Shown here in pieces: positions 33,261 through 41,515 of a stretch of 64,000 nucleotides of DNA. The notes beneath the pieces are model-generated. The model did not search any database, had not been told where the DNA came from, and was given only the letters and a program-made list of their open reading frames with translations. The position numbers and the translations under genes are program-made. Source of the DNA: ZC4RG25 sp023428365 (lineage in GTDB: Bacteria > Pseudomonadota > Alphaproteobacteria > Rhizobiales > Hyphomicrobiaceae); the NCBI GenBank assembly GCA_050283925.1, contig JBNOAI010000008.1:222096-286095 (forward strand). Direction: 5' to 3'. How positions within the stretch are numbered: position 1 is the first letter of the stretch; every line of letters begins with the position of its first letter.

Positions 33261-33362
33261 TCACTGCTTGTCGATGCGGCTGCACGAGAGCCAGCCGACA
33301 CAGAGTCCCATGGAGAACGCCGCCAGGACGTACCAGAAGAGCTTGGCGATCAGAAAATCCAT
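33261..33362 (-). CDS. 33-residue single-pass membrane protein between the OmpA and H3TH genes
   Basis: A short gene translating to MDFLIAKLFWYVLAAFSMGL followed by CVGWLSCSRIDKQ and a TGA stop. One hydrophobic helix fills most of it. The small-residue pattern (A-x-F-x-x-G-x-x-V-G) echoes the anchor helix of the H3TH-repeat protein that starts 46 bases downstream (A-Y-F-V-G-A-F-V-G). The ATG at 33362 lies inside the last 10 codons of the OmpA gene, a 28-base overlap typical of coupled genes. The ribosome site is weak (GGGGA). The position, overlap and membrane pattern support a real gene, but nothing identifies its function. Confidence 0.6.
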   Translation of the reverse strand: MDFLIAKLFWYVLAAFSMGLCVGWLSCSRIDKQ

Positions 33363-33390
33363 TCGTCGTCCCCGTCTTCTTCGTCAGAGT

Positions 33391-35991
33391 TCAATTGACC
33401 TTGATGGTGAATTCGACGCGCCGGTTCAGCGCCCGCGAGTGTGCCGTCGAGTTTGGGGCCACCGGCTGTGTCGCACCATATCCTATGGACTTGAGACGCT
33501 CCGCGGGCACGCCACGTTCGATCAAAAAGCCAGCCACAGTTTCGGCGCGACGCTCCGAGAGCGACTGGTTACGCTCCGGTGTGCCCTCAGCATCCGCATG
33601 TCCCTCGACCTCGATGATCAGACGCCCACACGCACTTGCCGCCTCGGCTAGCCGATCCAGCGTCGAGACGCTCTGGCGCGACAGGTCCGAACTCGCCCGC
33701 TCAAACCGTACCACACCGTGTTCACCCGCATCGTCCATCACTTGCCGACAAGCCTGCTCGTCGTTGCGCTCGGCAGACTTAGGCTGCAATGCAGCCTGTT
33801 GCTGAGGCGTTGGAGCCGTTGGCCGAACCTCTGTCGACGACTGAGTGCTCGCTGCTGGTGGTGCGGTTCTCGTCGCGCGAACAGGGTCCTCGGGAACTGG
33901 TGCTATCGCGGGAGGCGTTGAAGTTACCGCCGCCGTTCGCGATTTGTCAGCCGCTTTTCTGGCAGCCTCGTCCTTCGCACGGCGATCATCCTCGGCGCGT
34001 CGACGCTCGACCTCTGCCAGCTCCACCCGGCGGCGTTCATCTTCAGCCTTTCGCCGCTCCACCTCTGCGCGTTGACGCTCGGCCTCCGCCCGCCGGCGAT
34101 CCTCTTCGGCTTGTGCCTGGGCCAGAGCTTCAGCGCGCGCCAGTGCTTGCTTGCGATCTGCCTCGACCTTGCGACGCGCCTCGGTTTCCGCCTGCTTTTT
34201 AGCTTCCTGCTCCGCCCAAATCATTGCATCCGAGCGCACCCGGATCACGTCCCGGCCCGAATATCCCTTGGGCAAGTCACGCAGATGCTGGCGAGCCGAC
34301 GTCGCCACCGCCGTGTCGGGGGCCTCGCCGCTTACCGTCAATTCCTGCCCCGCCAATCGGGCCTCGCCCACACGCAATGTGGACAGCACCTGCAACCCTG
34401 TGTCGGCCGTTTTACCCCATTTTTTGGAGGACGCGCTGCTGACCGACATATGATCGACCAGGCGCGACTTCGGAAACAGCCGCGTTGCTGCCCGCGTCAG
34501 CTCGGAACGTGTCGCCTGATCGGGAACTTGACCTTCGAGCAGTACCTCATTCGCCGTCGCGACTGCACGCCAGTTCAGCTCCGGCTCGGCCGGTGCATTG
34601 ACGGTCAGCGCAAACTGCGGGTCGCAAGACCGGTTGGCGGCTGTTGTCACCTCGGCGCGCACGGCATCTGCAGCGTCTTCGTCATCGGTCACTGCGACGA
34701 ACCGGAGCGAACGATCCACGAGTTGGAGCTGACCATTGCCAAACTTGGTGATCCCCTGCAGACCGGCCATCATGCATGCCAGCCACCCGTCCGTGGCTCC
34801 CGCCCCTAATTCGAGATCGTCCCTCACTTCGCGTCCGCCAAAACGCGAGCGTATGGCACTAAGAAGAGAGCTTTTTGCGGCTTCCGTCGGCACGTATCCG
34901 GTCAGCCGGACCCCGCTCTCATCGACAGCCAGAAAGCTCGTATAAGGGCTCACCGACTTTATCGTCGCCTCGCGGAATTTGATTTGCTCACTGACCTTGT
35001 ACGACGGCGGCATCCCGGATTGCAGATCGCCACGCAGCGCTTCGACCGTCTCCTGTTTGGCAGCCAAGCCCGACAGTCTCACCTCGGTGTCGCGCAGATC
35101 GATGCCACCCTCTTCCAGCCGCGCGAGTTTGCCGAGAGCACCGGCAGCAGCGGCAACCAGATCGTCTGGCTCACCTGAGGCGATCTGCATCCGATCGACG
35201 ATTGTACGCTGCGCGAACGCCTTCTGGGCGGCGGCCGCGATCGCCGTACGGGTCTGCTCACTGGGAACATAGCCCCCGAGCTGGAGCTGGCTTGCGGAAA
35301 GTCTCGCGGTCCATACGAAAGGCTTCGCCACCGGCGGCACGACGTTCTCGCTGGTGATCTTGATGCCTGGCGGCACACCGTTGGACAGCGCCGACTTCAA
35401 CATCTGGTAGGCGGCAGGGGTCTCAGCCTCGCCCGCCACCGTCAGGCTGTCGCCTTCGAGTTCCACGCGCGCTCCCGGCTTCAAGCCCGAAAGCTGCCTC
35501 AGACCGAAGCTGATCGCACCCAGCCAAGCCTCCGGCTCGGCTGCACCACGGGCAAGGCGCATACGATCATCAATCTCAAGCTGTGGAAAAGTGGCTTTCG
35601 CCGCTCCGACGATCGCGCGGCGCGTATTCTCATTGGCGACGAAACCTGTGAGCCGCAACCGGCTGTCACGCAGAGAGGCGGTCCACGTGTAAGTGCGCTG
35701 CTCTTCTATGATTTCAGTGCGATTGCGGACCCTGCGGACGCCCCATTGATTGTCGGCGACCTGATTGGCTGCGCGTTGCTCGACCACGTCGGACGCCTTG
35801 CCGGTCAAGGTGCCATCCCGGCCGTCGAACTCGATCGTCGCCCAGCTCAATCCACCCTTCTCGAGTGCAACCTGAGCCTGTTGTTTCAGCTCGGCTTCAA
35901 TCCCGGTCAACGATCCGCGCAGGTGTGCAATCCCCAGCAGGCCGAGAACCAGGACAACGCCCCATAGCCAGCGCAAGGGATTACATCTCAT
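33391..35991 (-). CDS. Large OmpA-family protein with BON-like repeats and a coiled coil
   Basis: An 866-residue envelope protein. From the ATG at 35991 it has a membrane anchor (LRWLWGVVLVLGLLGIAHL). About four units of roughly 120 residues each follow (about 100-585). Each opens with a W/Y-T-A-x-L...L-x-L-x-G-x-V-x-x-x-x-T-R pattern typical of paired BON domains. A strongly charged alanine/arginine/glutamate coiled coil lies at about 590-690, then a proline-rich linker. The OmpA C-terminal peptidoglycan-binding domain is at about 745-866: VEGHADAEGTPERNQSLSER, RAETVAGFLIERGVPAERL, SIGYGATQPVAPN, NRRVEFTIKVN. It probably links the inner membrane to the cell wall. First gene of a three-gene operon. 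Arrangement recalls mycobacterial OmpATb (BON plus OmpA) but is much larger. Confidence 0.85.
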   Translation of the reverse strand: MRCNPLRWLWGVVLVLGLLGIAHLRGSLTGIEAELKQQAQVALEKGGLSWATIEFDGRDGTLTGKASDVVEQRAANQVADNQWGVRRVRNRTEIIEEQRTYTWTASLRDSRLRLTGFVANENTRRAIVGAAKATFPQLEIDDRMRLARGAAEPEAWLGAISFGLRQLSGLKPGARVELEGDSLTVAGEAETPAAYQMLKSALSNGVPPGIKITSENVVPPVAKPFVWTARLSASQLQLGGYVPSEQTRTAIAAAAQKAFAQRTIVDRMQIASGEPDDLVAAAAGALGKLARLEEGGIDLRDTEVRLSGLAAKQETVEALRGDLQSGMPPSYKVSEQIKFREATIKSVSPYTSFLAVDESGVRLTGYVPTEAAKSSLLSAIRSRFGGREVRDDLELGAGATDGWLACMMAGLQGITKFGNGQLQLVDRSLRFVAVTDDEDAADAVRAEVTTAANRSCDPQFALTVNAPAEPELNWRAVATANEVLLEGQVPDQATRSELTRAATRLFPKSRLVDHMSVSSASSKKWGKTADTGLQVLSTLRVGEARLAGQELTVSGEAPDTAVATSARQHLRDLPKGYSGRDVIRVRSDAMIWAEQEAKKQAETEARRKVEADRKQALARAEALAQAQAEEDRRRAEAERQRAEVERRKAEDERRRVELAEVERRRAEDDRRAKDEAARKAADKSRTAAVTSTPPAIAPVPEDPVRATRTAPPAASTQSSTEVRPTAPTPQQQAALQPKSAERNDEQACRQVMDDAGEHGVVRFERASSDLSRQSVSTLDRLAEAASACGRLIIEVEGHADAEGTPERNQSLSERRAETVAGFLIERGVPAERLKSIGYGATQPVAPNSTAHSRALNRRVEFTIKVN

Positions 35992-36220
35992 GCCGCTCAA
36001 ACTCCCTCGTCCGCTCACGGCAGAACGCAGAATCTGCGCTTCACACGCAATCTACGCAACCGGAACACCGCGCGCCGATACCCCTACCGCGCGAATCGTG
36101 CCGCAGACACCCGTCATCTATCGCGGTGCACTATAGTCAAGCCGGCCAGCCATTGGAAGCTGGGCAGATTCCAGGCTTGGATGAGACGCGGGAGCGATGC
36201 CGAATTGCCACCCGTACCTT

Positions 36221-37849
36221 TCAGGCAACGGGTGCACTCCGGCCGAGGATCATGTCGGACGCCTTATCAGCGATCATCAGCGTCGCCGCGTTGAGGTTCG
36301 CCGAGATCATACGCGGCATGATTGACGCATCGACGACACGCAGTCCTTCGAGGCCGTGCACGCGCAGTTGGTCATCGACCACCGCCAGCGGATCCGACGC
36401 CGGTCCCATGCGGCAGCTGCAGCCGGGATGGAAGGTCGTTTGAGCACGGCGCGTGGCAGCATCGAGCAATTCATCATCGGACTGCACGCCAGGTCCGGGG
36501 AAATCCTCGTGGGCGTAGTACGGCTCCAACGGCTTTGACTTCAGAAGACGACGCGCCAGCTTCATGCCCGCGACGAGAACTCTGCGATCAATCTCTTCCG
36601 CAAGGTAGTTGGTCTGGATCACCGGCGGCGCGAACGGATCGGCTGACCTGATCCGCACATAGCCGCGGCTTTCAGGCCGCTGCTGCCAGCAGGCTACCGT
36701 CATTCCCGGCTCGTCTTCCAGCTTGCCCTGCTCGCCTTCCTTGTAGCTCGCGGGCGTGAACGTGAATTGCAGATCGGAACTCTCGGCAGTCTCCCCGGAG
36801 TGCCAGAAGCCATAAACCAGCGTCGGACTGATCGCGAGAATACCCTTTCGCTTGAGGGCCCACTTCGCAACCTCCCCCGCCAACCGGACACCGCGCACCA
36901 TCTCGTTGATCGTGTCGATGTTCTTGACGCGCGCCACGGTTCGCGGCGCGTAGTGATCCTGCAGACCTTCCCCGACGCCCGCCAGCGCATGGGCCACGGT
37001 GATACCGTGAGCAGCCAGCATCTCTGGTGAGCCAATACCGGACAGTTGCAGGAGCTGGGGCGAGTTATAGGTTCCGCCGGATAAGACCACCTCACGCCGG
37101 GCCGCGATTTCCATCGGCTTGCCGTGGCGACCGCCCCAGCTATAGCGAACGCCCGTCGCACGCTTACCGTCGAGGACGATGGCCGTCGCATGCGCATCGG
37201 TGCGGACCGTCAGGTTCGCGCGCCCCATGGCTGGCCGCAGGAACGCCGTCGACGAACTGACACGGCGACCGTTGGAAATCGTGCGCTGAGCGTAGGATAT
37301 GCCTTCCTGCAGACCAGCGTTGTAGTCCGGATTTCGTGGAATGCCGAGCGTGGTCGCGCCTTCGATGAAGGCGTCGCAGAGCGGATGCTTCCAATCGATG
37401 TCCGTGACGGTAAGACTGCCCTCGCTGCCGCGGTATTTCGGGTCCGCTTCACCGATGCGCCGCTCCATGCGCCGGAAATACGGGAGAACGTCGGCGTACC
37501 CCCAACCGCGATTGCCGTATTGTGCCCAGGTGTCGAAATCGAGCGGCTGACCGCGATTGTAGACGTGGCCGTTGATCGAACTCGATCCGCCCAATGTCTT
37601 GCCACGGGGCGAATAAATGCGGCGTCCGGCAGTCCACGCGCCGGGCTCCTGCGCGTAGCACCAATTGAGCCGGTCATTATAGAATGTCTTGATGAAGCCA
37701 GCGGGAATGTGGATCCATGGACTGCGATCCGGCGGTCCGGCCTCGAGAATGCACACACTTACCTTCGGATCAGCGCTGAGTCGGTTCGCAAGGACGCAAC
37801 CCGCCGATCCCGCACCGACGATCACATAGTCGAACGTTTCCACCCGCAC
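36221..37849 (-). CDS. GMC-family FAD oxidoreductase (choline dehydrogenase-like)
   Basis: A 542-residue flavoenzyme oxidising an alcohol to an aldehyde. It has the ADP-binding YVIVGAGSAGCVLANRLSAD, the GMC signature 1 GKTLGGSSSINGHVYNRGQP, signature 2 GGTYNSPQLLQLSGIG, and the C-terminal catalytic segment TTFHPGCSCRMGPASDP with the active histidine, then VVDASIMPRMISANLNAATL for FAD binding. The size fits BetA and alkanol dehydrogenases; the substrate is not known. It is divergent from an aldehyde dehydrogenase gene that could take the product onward, and the two share a 200-base control region. Confidence 0.9.
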   Translation of the reverse strand: MRVETFDYVIVGAGSAGCVLANRLSADPKVSVCILEAGPPDRSPWIHIPAGFIKTFYNDRLNWCYAQEPGAWTAGRRIYSPRGKTLGGSSSINGHVYNRGQPLDFDTWAQYGNRGWGYADVLPYFRRMERRIGEADPKYRGSEGSLTVTDIDWKHPLCDAFIEGATTLGIPRNPDYNAGLQEGISYAQRTISNGRRVSSSTAFLRPAMGRANLTVRTDAHATAIVLDGKRATGVRYSWGGRHGKPMEIAARREVVLSGGTYNSPQLLQLSGIGSPEMLAAHGITVAHALAGVGEGLQDHYAPRTVARVKNIDTINEMVRGVRLAGEVAKWALKRKGILAISPTLVYGFWHSGETAESSDLQFTFTPASYKEGEQGKLEDEPGMTVACWQQRPESRGYVRIRSADPFAPPVIQTNYLAEEIDRRVLVAGMKLARRLLKSKPLEPYYAHEDFPGPGVQSDDELLDAATRRAQTTFHPGCSCRMGPASDPLAVVDDQLRVHGLEGLRVVDASIMPRMISANLNAATLMIADKASDMILGRSAPVA

Positions 37850-37885
37850 GCCTCTGGCTTGCCCATTGTCCGCAATGCGAAGATA

Positions 37886-37932
37886 TAGAACCGCATCGCG
37901 TAGCGTTGCGTTCTACGTAACGCGCGTAGAAC
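37886..37932. promoter_or_regulatory. Operator-like palindrome between the GMC and aldehyde dehydrogenase genes
   Basis: An 8-bp perfect inverted repeat GTTCTACG / CGTAGAAC with a 7-base spacer spans 37910-37932. A further TAGAAC lies at 37886-37891, so the core GTTCTA/TAGAAC occurs three times in alternating orientation. It sits between two divergent starts (37849 and 38051), where a shared regulator would bind. No regulator gene is adjacent. Confidence 0.55.
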
Positions 37933-37950
37933 TCGCAATCAGTGTATACG

Positions 37951-37978
37951 TTGACAAGGTCGCAGCGCTACATAATCC
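37951..37978 (+). promoter_or_regulatory. Candidate promoter for the aldehyde dehydrogenase gene
   Basis: TTGACA at 37951-37956 is a consensus -35 box. Downstream, TAATCC (16-base spacer) or CATAAT (14-base spacer) could serve as the -10 box; neither spacing is ideal. It lies about 75 bases before the start codon and 19 bases after the operator-like palindrome. Confidence 0.35.
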
Positions 37979-38050
37979 TGCAGCGCAATTTCGCCAGGAT
38001 CGCCGCACGCCCGCGCCTCGAAGCAACAGCGCGAAATCGGGAGCATACCC

Positions 38051-39571
38051 ATGCAAGACATTCCGACCAGCTTGAAGAAATACCAGACATACATCGACGG
38101 AAAATGGTGCGATGCCGCCTCCGGCAAGACCTTTCAGACGTCGGATCCCTACACCGGCGAACCGTGGGCGGTGATCCCCGAGTGCGACGCAACGGACGTC
38201 GATCGCGCCTGCAACGCCGCCGCTCGTGCCTTCGAGAGCGGCCCGTGGCCGTCGATGACAGCGACCGCGCGCGGACACATCCTGCGCAAAATCGCGATGC
38301 TGTTGGAGAAGCACGGCGAGCATCTCGCTCAGATCGAAGTGCGCGACAACGGCAAACTGATTTCCGAGATGTCGGCGCAGCTCAAGTACCTGCCCGAGTG
38401 GTACTATTATTACGGCGGTCTCGCCGACAAAGTGAATGGCATGGTCGTGCCGTGCGACAAGCCCGATACGTTCGCCTACACGCTGCGCGAACCGGTCGGC
38501 GTCTGCGGCCTGATCATCCCGTGGAATTCGCCGCTGCTGCTGGTCGGCTATAAGCTCGCGCCGGCGCTGGCGGCAGGCTGCACGGTCGTTATCAAGCCGT
38601 CCGAATATACCTCCGCATCGCTACTCGAATTCATCAAGCTGGTTGTCGAGGAAGCCGGTGTGCCACCGGGCGTCATCAACGTCGTCACCGGCTTTGGCGG
38701 TGTTGCGGGCGAGGCGCTGATCACCCATCCCAAAGTCGCGAAGGTCGCCTTCACTGGCGGCAGCCTGACCGGATCACGCGTCGCCTCTGTGGCGGCTGCG
38801 AACTTCAAGAAGGTCTCTCTCGAACTGGGCGGCAAGTCGCCGAACATCGTGTTCGACGATGCTATTCTCGATGATGCCGTCAACGGTGCGATCTCGGGCA
38901 TCTTCGCGGCGACCGGACAGACCTGTGTGGCTGGTTCGCGTCTGCTGGTACAGGAAAGTATCCACGACAAGTTCGTCGAGAAGCTGCTGGCCACCGCGAA
39001 GACCGCCAAGCTGGGCAACCCGATGAGCTTCGAGACACAGGTCGGCCCGGTCACCACACCACCGCAATATCAGAAGGTATTGTCCTACATCGACATTGCC
39101 AAGGGTGAGGGCGCGCAGTGCGTGCTCGGCGGCGGTCCAGCAGGCCCCGAGCTGGGCGGCGGCAAATACTTCGTGCAGCCGACCGTCTTCACCGGCGTCA
39201 ACAACCAGATGCGCATCGCCCAGGAAGAAGTGTTCGGCCCGGTCCTGTCGGTCATCAAGTTCAAGGATGAGGAAGACGCCATCCGCATCGCCAATGACGT
39301 CATCTATGGATTGGCCGCGGGCGTGTGGACGCAGAACGTGAAGCGCGCCACCATCATGCCGCGACGCATCCGAGCGGGCACTGTGTGGGTCAACACGTAT
39401 CGTGCGATCAGCTACACGATGCCATTTGGCGGCTTCAAGAGTTCGGGCCTTGGCCGCGAGAACGGCCAGGACGCGATCAACGAGTATCTCGACACGAAAG
39501 CCGTCTGGGTCTCGACGGCATCGAACTCCGGAAATCCCTTCATCATGAAGACATCGGCGCCGACGCGATAA
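38051..39571 (+). CDS. NAD(P)-dependent aldehyde dehydrogenase
   Basis: A 506-residue enzyme oxidising an aldehyde to the acid. It has the cofactor site PWNSPLLLVGYKLAPALAAG with VIKPSEYT, the Rossmann G-motif FTGGSLTGSRVA, the catalytic glutamate in VSLELGGKSPNIVF, the catalytic cysteine in FAATGQTCVAGSRLLVQE, and the late EEVFGPVLSVIKF. A GGGAG ribosome site precedes the ATG. It is divergent from the GMC oxidoreductase, consistent with an alcohol-to-aldehyde-to-acid route. The exact substrate cannot be inferred. Confidence 0.92.
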   Translation: MQDIPTSLKKYQTYIDGKWCDAASGKTFQTSDPYTGEPWAVIPECDATDVDRACNAAARAFESGPWPSMTATARGHILRKIAMLLEKHGEHLAQIEVRDNGKLISEMSAQLKYLPEWYYYYGGLADKVNGMVVPCDKPDTFAYTLREPVGVCGLIIPWNSPLLLVGYKLAPALAAGCTVVIKPSEYTSASLLEFIKLVVEEAGVPPGVINVVTGFGGVAGEALITHPKVAKVAFTGGSLTGSRVASVAAANFKKVSLELGGKSPNIVFDDAILDDAVNGAISGIFAATGQTCVAGSRLLVQESIHDKFVEKLLATAKTAKLGNPMSFETQVGPVTTPPQYQKVLSYIDIAKGEGAQCVLGGGPAGPELGGGKYFVQPTVFTGVNNQMRIAQEEVFGPVLSVIKFKDEEDAIRIANDVIYGLAAGVWTQNVKRATIMPRRIRAGTVWVNTYRAISYTMPFGGFKSSGLGRENGQDAINEYLDTKAVWVSTASNSGNPFIMKTSAPTR

Positions 39572-39591
39572 GCGAACGGAAGCCCAGAAAC

Positions 39592-39630
39592 AAAAATAGC
39601 CGCGCACAGGGCGCGGCTATTTTTTATTCG
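39592..39630. terminator. Strong bidirectional rho-independent terminator
   Basis: A near-ideal hairpin: AAAAATAGCCGCGC at 39592-39605, loop ACAGG, GCGCGGCTATTTTT at 39611-39624, then TATTC. The A-tract on one side and T-tract on the other let it serve both the aldehyde dehydrogenase (plus) and the convergent ppiB (minus). Confidence 0.92.
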
Positions 39631-39646
39631 TCAGCGGGAAGGCAAA

Positions 39647-40117
39647 TCACGCGTCGGCGGCAACGCGGATGGACTTGATCTTGTCCGGGTTCTGAACCGG
39701 CTCACCGCGCTTGATCTTGTCGACATTGTCCATGCCTTCGATCACCTGGCCCCAGACCGTGTACTGGCGATCGAGAAAACGGGCGTCATCGAAGCAGATG
39801 AAGAACTGGCTGTCGGCCGAGTTCGGCGACTGGGCGCGCGCCATCGAGCAGACGCCGCGCACGTGCGGCTCGCGGTTGAATTCGGCTTCGAGCTTCTGGC
39901 CCGAGCCACCGGTGCCGGTGCCCTGCGGGCAGCCTGTCTGCGCCATGAAGCCGTCGATCACGCGATGGAAAACGATGCCGTCATAAAACTTCTGGCGCAC
40001 CAGTTCCTTGATGCGGGCGACGTGGTTCGGCGCCAGATCGGGCCGCATGGCGATGACGACGGGACCCTGCGTGGTTTCCATCAGCAGAGTGTTTTCGGGA
40101 TCTTTGATGTCGGCCAT
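39647..40117 (-). CDS. ppiB: Cytoplasmic cyclophilin-type peptidyl-prolyl isomerase
   Basis: A 156-residue cyclophilin that speeds cis-trans isomerisation of prolyl bonds. It lacks a signal peptide. Motifs are YDGIVFHRVIDGFMAQTGCP with the catalytic arginine, QGTGTGGSGQKLEAEFN, VCSMARAQSPNSADSQFFIC, and TVWGQVIEGMDNVDKI. It is the downstream partner of an exported paralogue, with 122 bases between them. Confidence 0.93.
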   Translation of the reverse strand: MADIKDPENTLLMETTQGPVVIAMRPDLAPNHVARIKELVRQKFYDGIVFHRVIDGFMAQTGCPQGTGTGGSGQKLEAEFNREPHVRGVCSMARAQSPNSADSQFFICFDDARFLDRQYTVWGQVIEGMDNVDKIKRGEPVQNPDKIKSIRVAADA

Positions 40118-40239
40118 CCGGGCCTCCTCGATGTTTTTAGGTTATCAGTCTGTCGCGGGTTACTTGTCATCGCTCATGCGCCTGCGCAAGACCGAGCGTA
40201 CTCAACGGCCTTCGTTAGCATGCAGGCGATGGGATGCTT

Positions 40240-40788
40240 CTACTTTGCGTCGGCCAGGATGTAGGCCTTCACGATGATGTCGGGGTTGGACACCTTGCCG
40301 TCGCTGGGATCACCCTTCTTGATGGCATCGACATGCGTCATGCCCTCAATAACCCTGCCCCAAACCGTGTACTGCCCGTTCAGGTGCGGTGAGTGCTTGA
40401 AAACAATGAAGAACTGGCTGTTGGCGCTGTTCGGATTGCCGGTCCGCGCGGCACCGACGACGCCTCTGTCAAACCCTGTCGGAGTGAACTCCGCCGGTAG
40501 CGTTCCATACTTTGAACCGCCGGTCCCGTCACCCTTGGGATCACCCGTTTGCGCCATGAAGCCATCGATGACGCGATGGAACTTCAGCCCGTTATAGAAG
40601 CCTTCCTTGGCCAGCATCTTCACGCGCTCGACGTGCTTCGGCGCGAGGTCAGGTCTCAAGGCGATGAGCACCTTGCCGCTCTTCAATTCAAGCACGAGTG
40701 TATTGGCCGGATCGGGAGCCTTGGCCTGGGCAAACACAGAGGTTGCACCAACCACCAAGGCAGCGAGGACAGCAAAAAATCGGATCAC
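40240..40788 (-). CDS. ppiA: Exported cyclophilin-type peptidyl-prolyl isomerase
   Basis: A 182-residue cyclophilin with a signal peptide (VIRFFAVLAALVVGATSVFA, cleavage near FAQAK), so it works in the periplasm. The core matches its neighbour: YNGLKFHRVIDGFMAQTGDP, KGDGTGGSKYGTLPAEF, GAARTGNPNSANSQFFIVF, YTVWGRVIEGMTHVDAI. I chose the GTG at 40788, directly before the signal peptide and behind GAGGAG; a start 20 codons earlier would bury the signal. It sits between coaD and ppiB on the minus strand. Confidence 0.92.
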   Translation of the reverse strand: MIRFFAVLAALVVGATSVFAQAKAPDPANTLVLELKSGKVLIALRPDLAPKHVERVKMLAKEGFYNGLKFHRVIDGFMAQTGDPKGDGTGGSKYGTLPAEFTPTGFDRGVVGAARTGNPNSANSQFFIVFKHSPHLNGQYTVWGRVIEGMTHVDAIKKGDPSDGKVSNPDIIVKAYILADAK

Positions 40789-40859
40789 GAATCTGATCTC
40801 CTCTCGTGAAGGAACGCGCACGACATAGGTCGCGCGTTGTGGCCGCAATGGGGCACGGG

Positions 40860-41363
40860 CTAGGCCTTTGACTTCATCTTGCCCTTCAACTTGCGGGCAA
40901 CGGCTGAAGAAACAAAGGGCGTCACGTCGCCGCCCATCGCTGCAATCTGCCGGATGAGGCTAGCCGCGATGTGACGGACATCGGGACTTGCCGGCAGGAA
41001 TACCGTCTCGACGTCGGGAGCCATGCCCCCGTTCATGCCGGCCATCTGCATCTCGTAATCGAAATCCGTCCCATCGCGCAGACCACGGATGATCAGGCCG
41101 GCCCCGGCCTCGCGCGCAGCATCGACCACGAGCCCGCTGAACGTCACGACACGGACCTTGCCGCCCTGCTTCTTGGTCAGTGGCTTGCACTCCGCTTCCA
41201 GCATGGCGATCCGCTCATCAGCGGTGAACATCGGCACTTTGCCGTGATGAACGCCAATGCCGATCACCAGTTCGTCGACCAGCCCGAGCGAGCGCTGGAT
41301 GACATCCGTGTGACCGTTGGTGACGGGATCGAAGGAGCCTGAATAGAAGCCGATGCGGGACAT
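40860..41363 (-). CDS. coaD: Phosphopantetheine adenylyltransferase
   Basis: CoaD transfers AMP from ATP to 4-phosphopantetheine, making dephospho-CoA. The 167-residue protein has IGFYSGSFDPVTNGHTDVIQ with the T-x-G-H nucleotidyl-transfer motif, VVTFSGLVVDAAREAGAGLI, IRGLRDGTDFDYEMQMAGMN, and VRHIAASLIRQIAAMGGDVT with the ISS/T-like ATP site (here IAAS). Usual length. The two cyclophilin genes follow on the same strand. Confidence 0.95.
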   Translation of the reverse strand: MSRIGFYSGSFDPVTNGHTDVIQRSLGLVDELVIGIGVHHGKVPMFTADERIAMLEAECKPLTKKQGGKVRVVTFSGLVVDAAREAGAGLIIRGLRDGTDFDYEMQMAGMNGGMAPDVETVFLPASPDVRHIAASLIRQIAAMGGDVTPFVSSAVARKLKGKMKSKA

Positions 41364-41515
41364 GAAGCCTACGGTCCGATGAGGGATAGATCCGTTGCAC
41401 CCGTCGCATGACCCGCCGACTCATGCAAGCCGCTCGGCAAATCCGTTAACGCGTCCTTAACCAACACACGTCAACCTGATGTTAATCATGAGCAGACTGG
41501 GCATTGGGATTCCGC

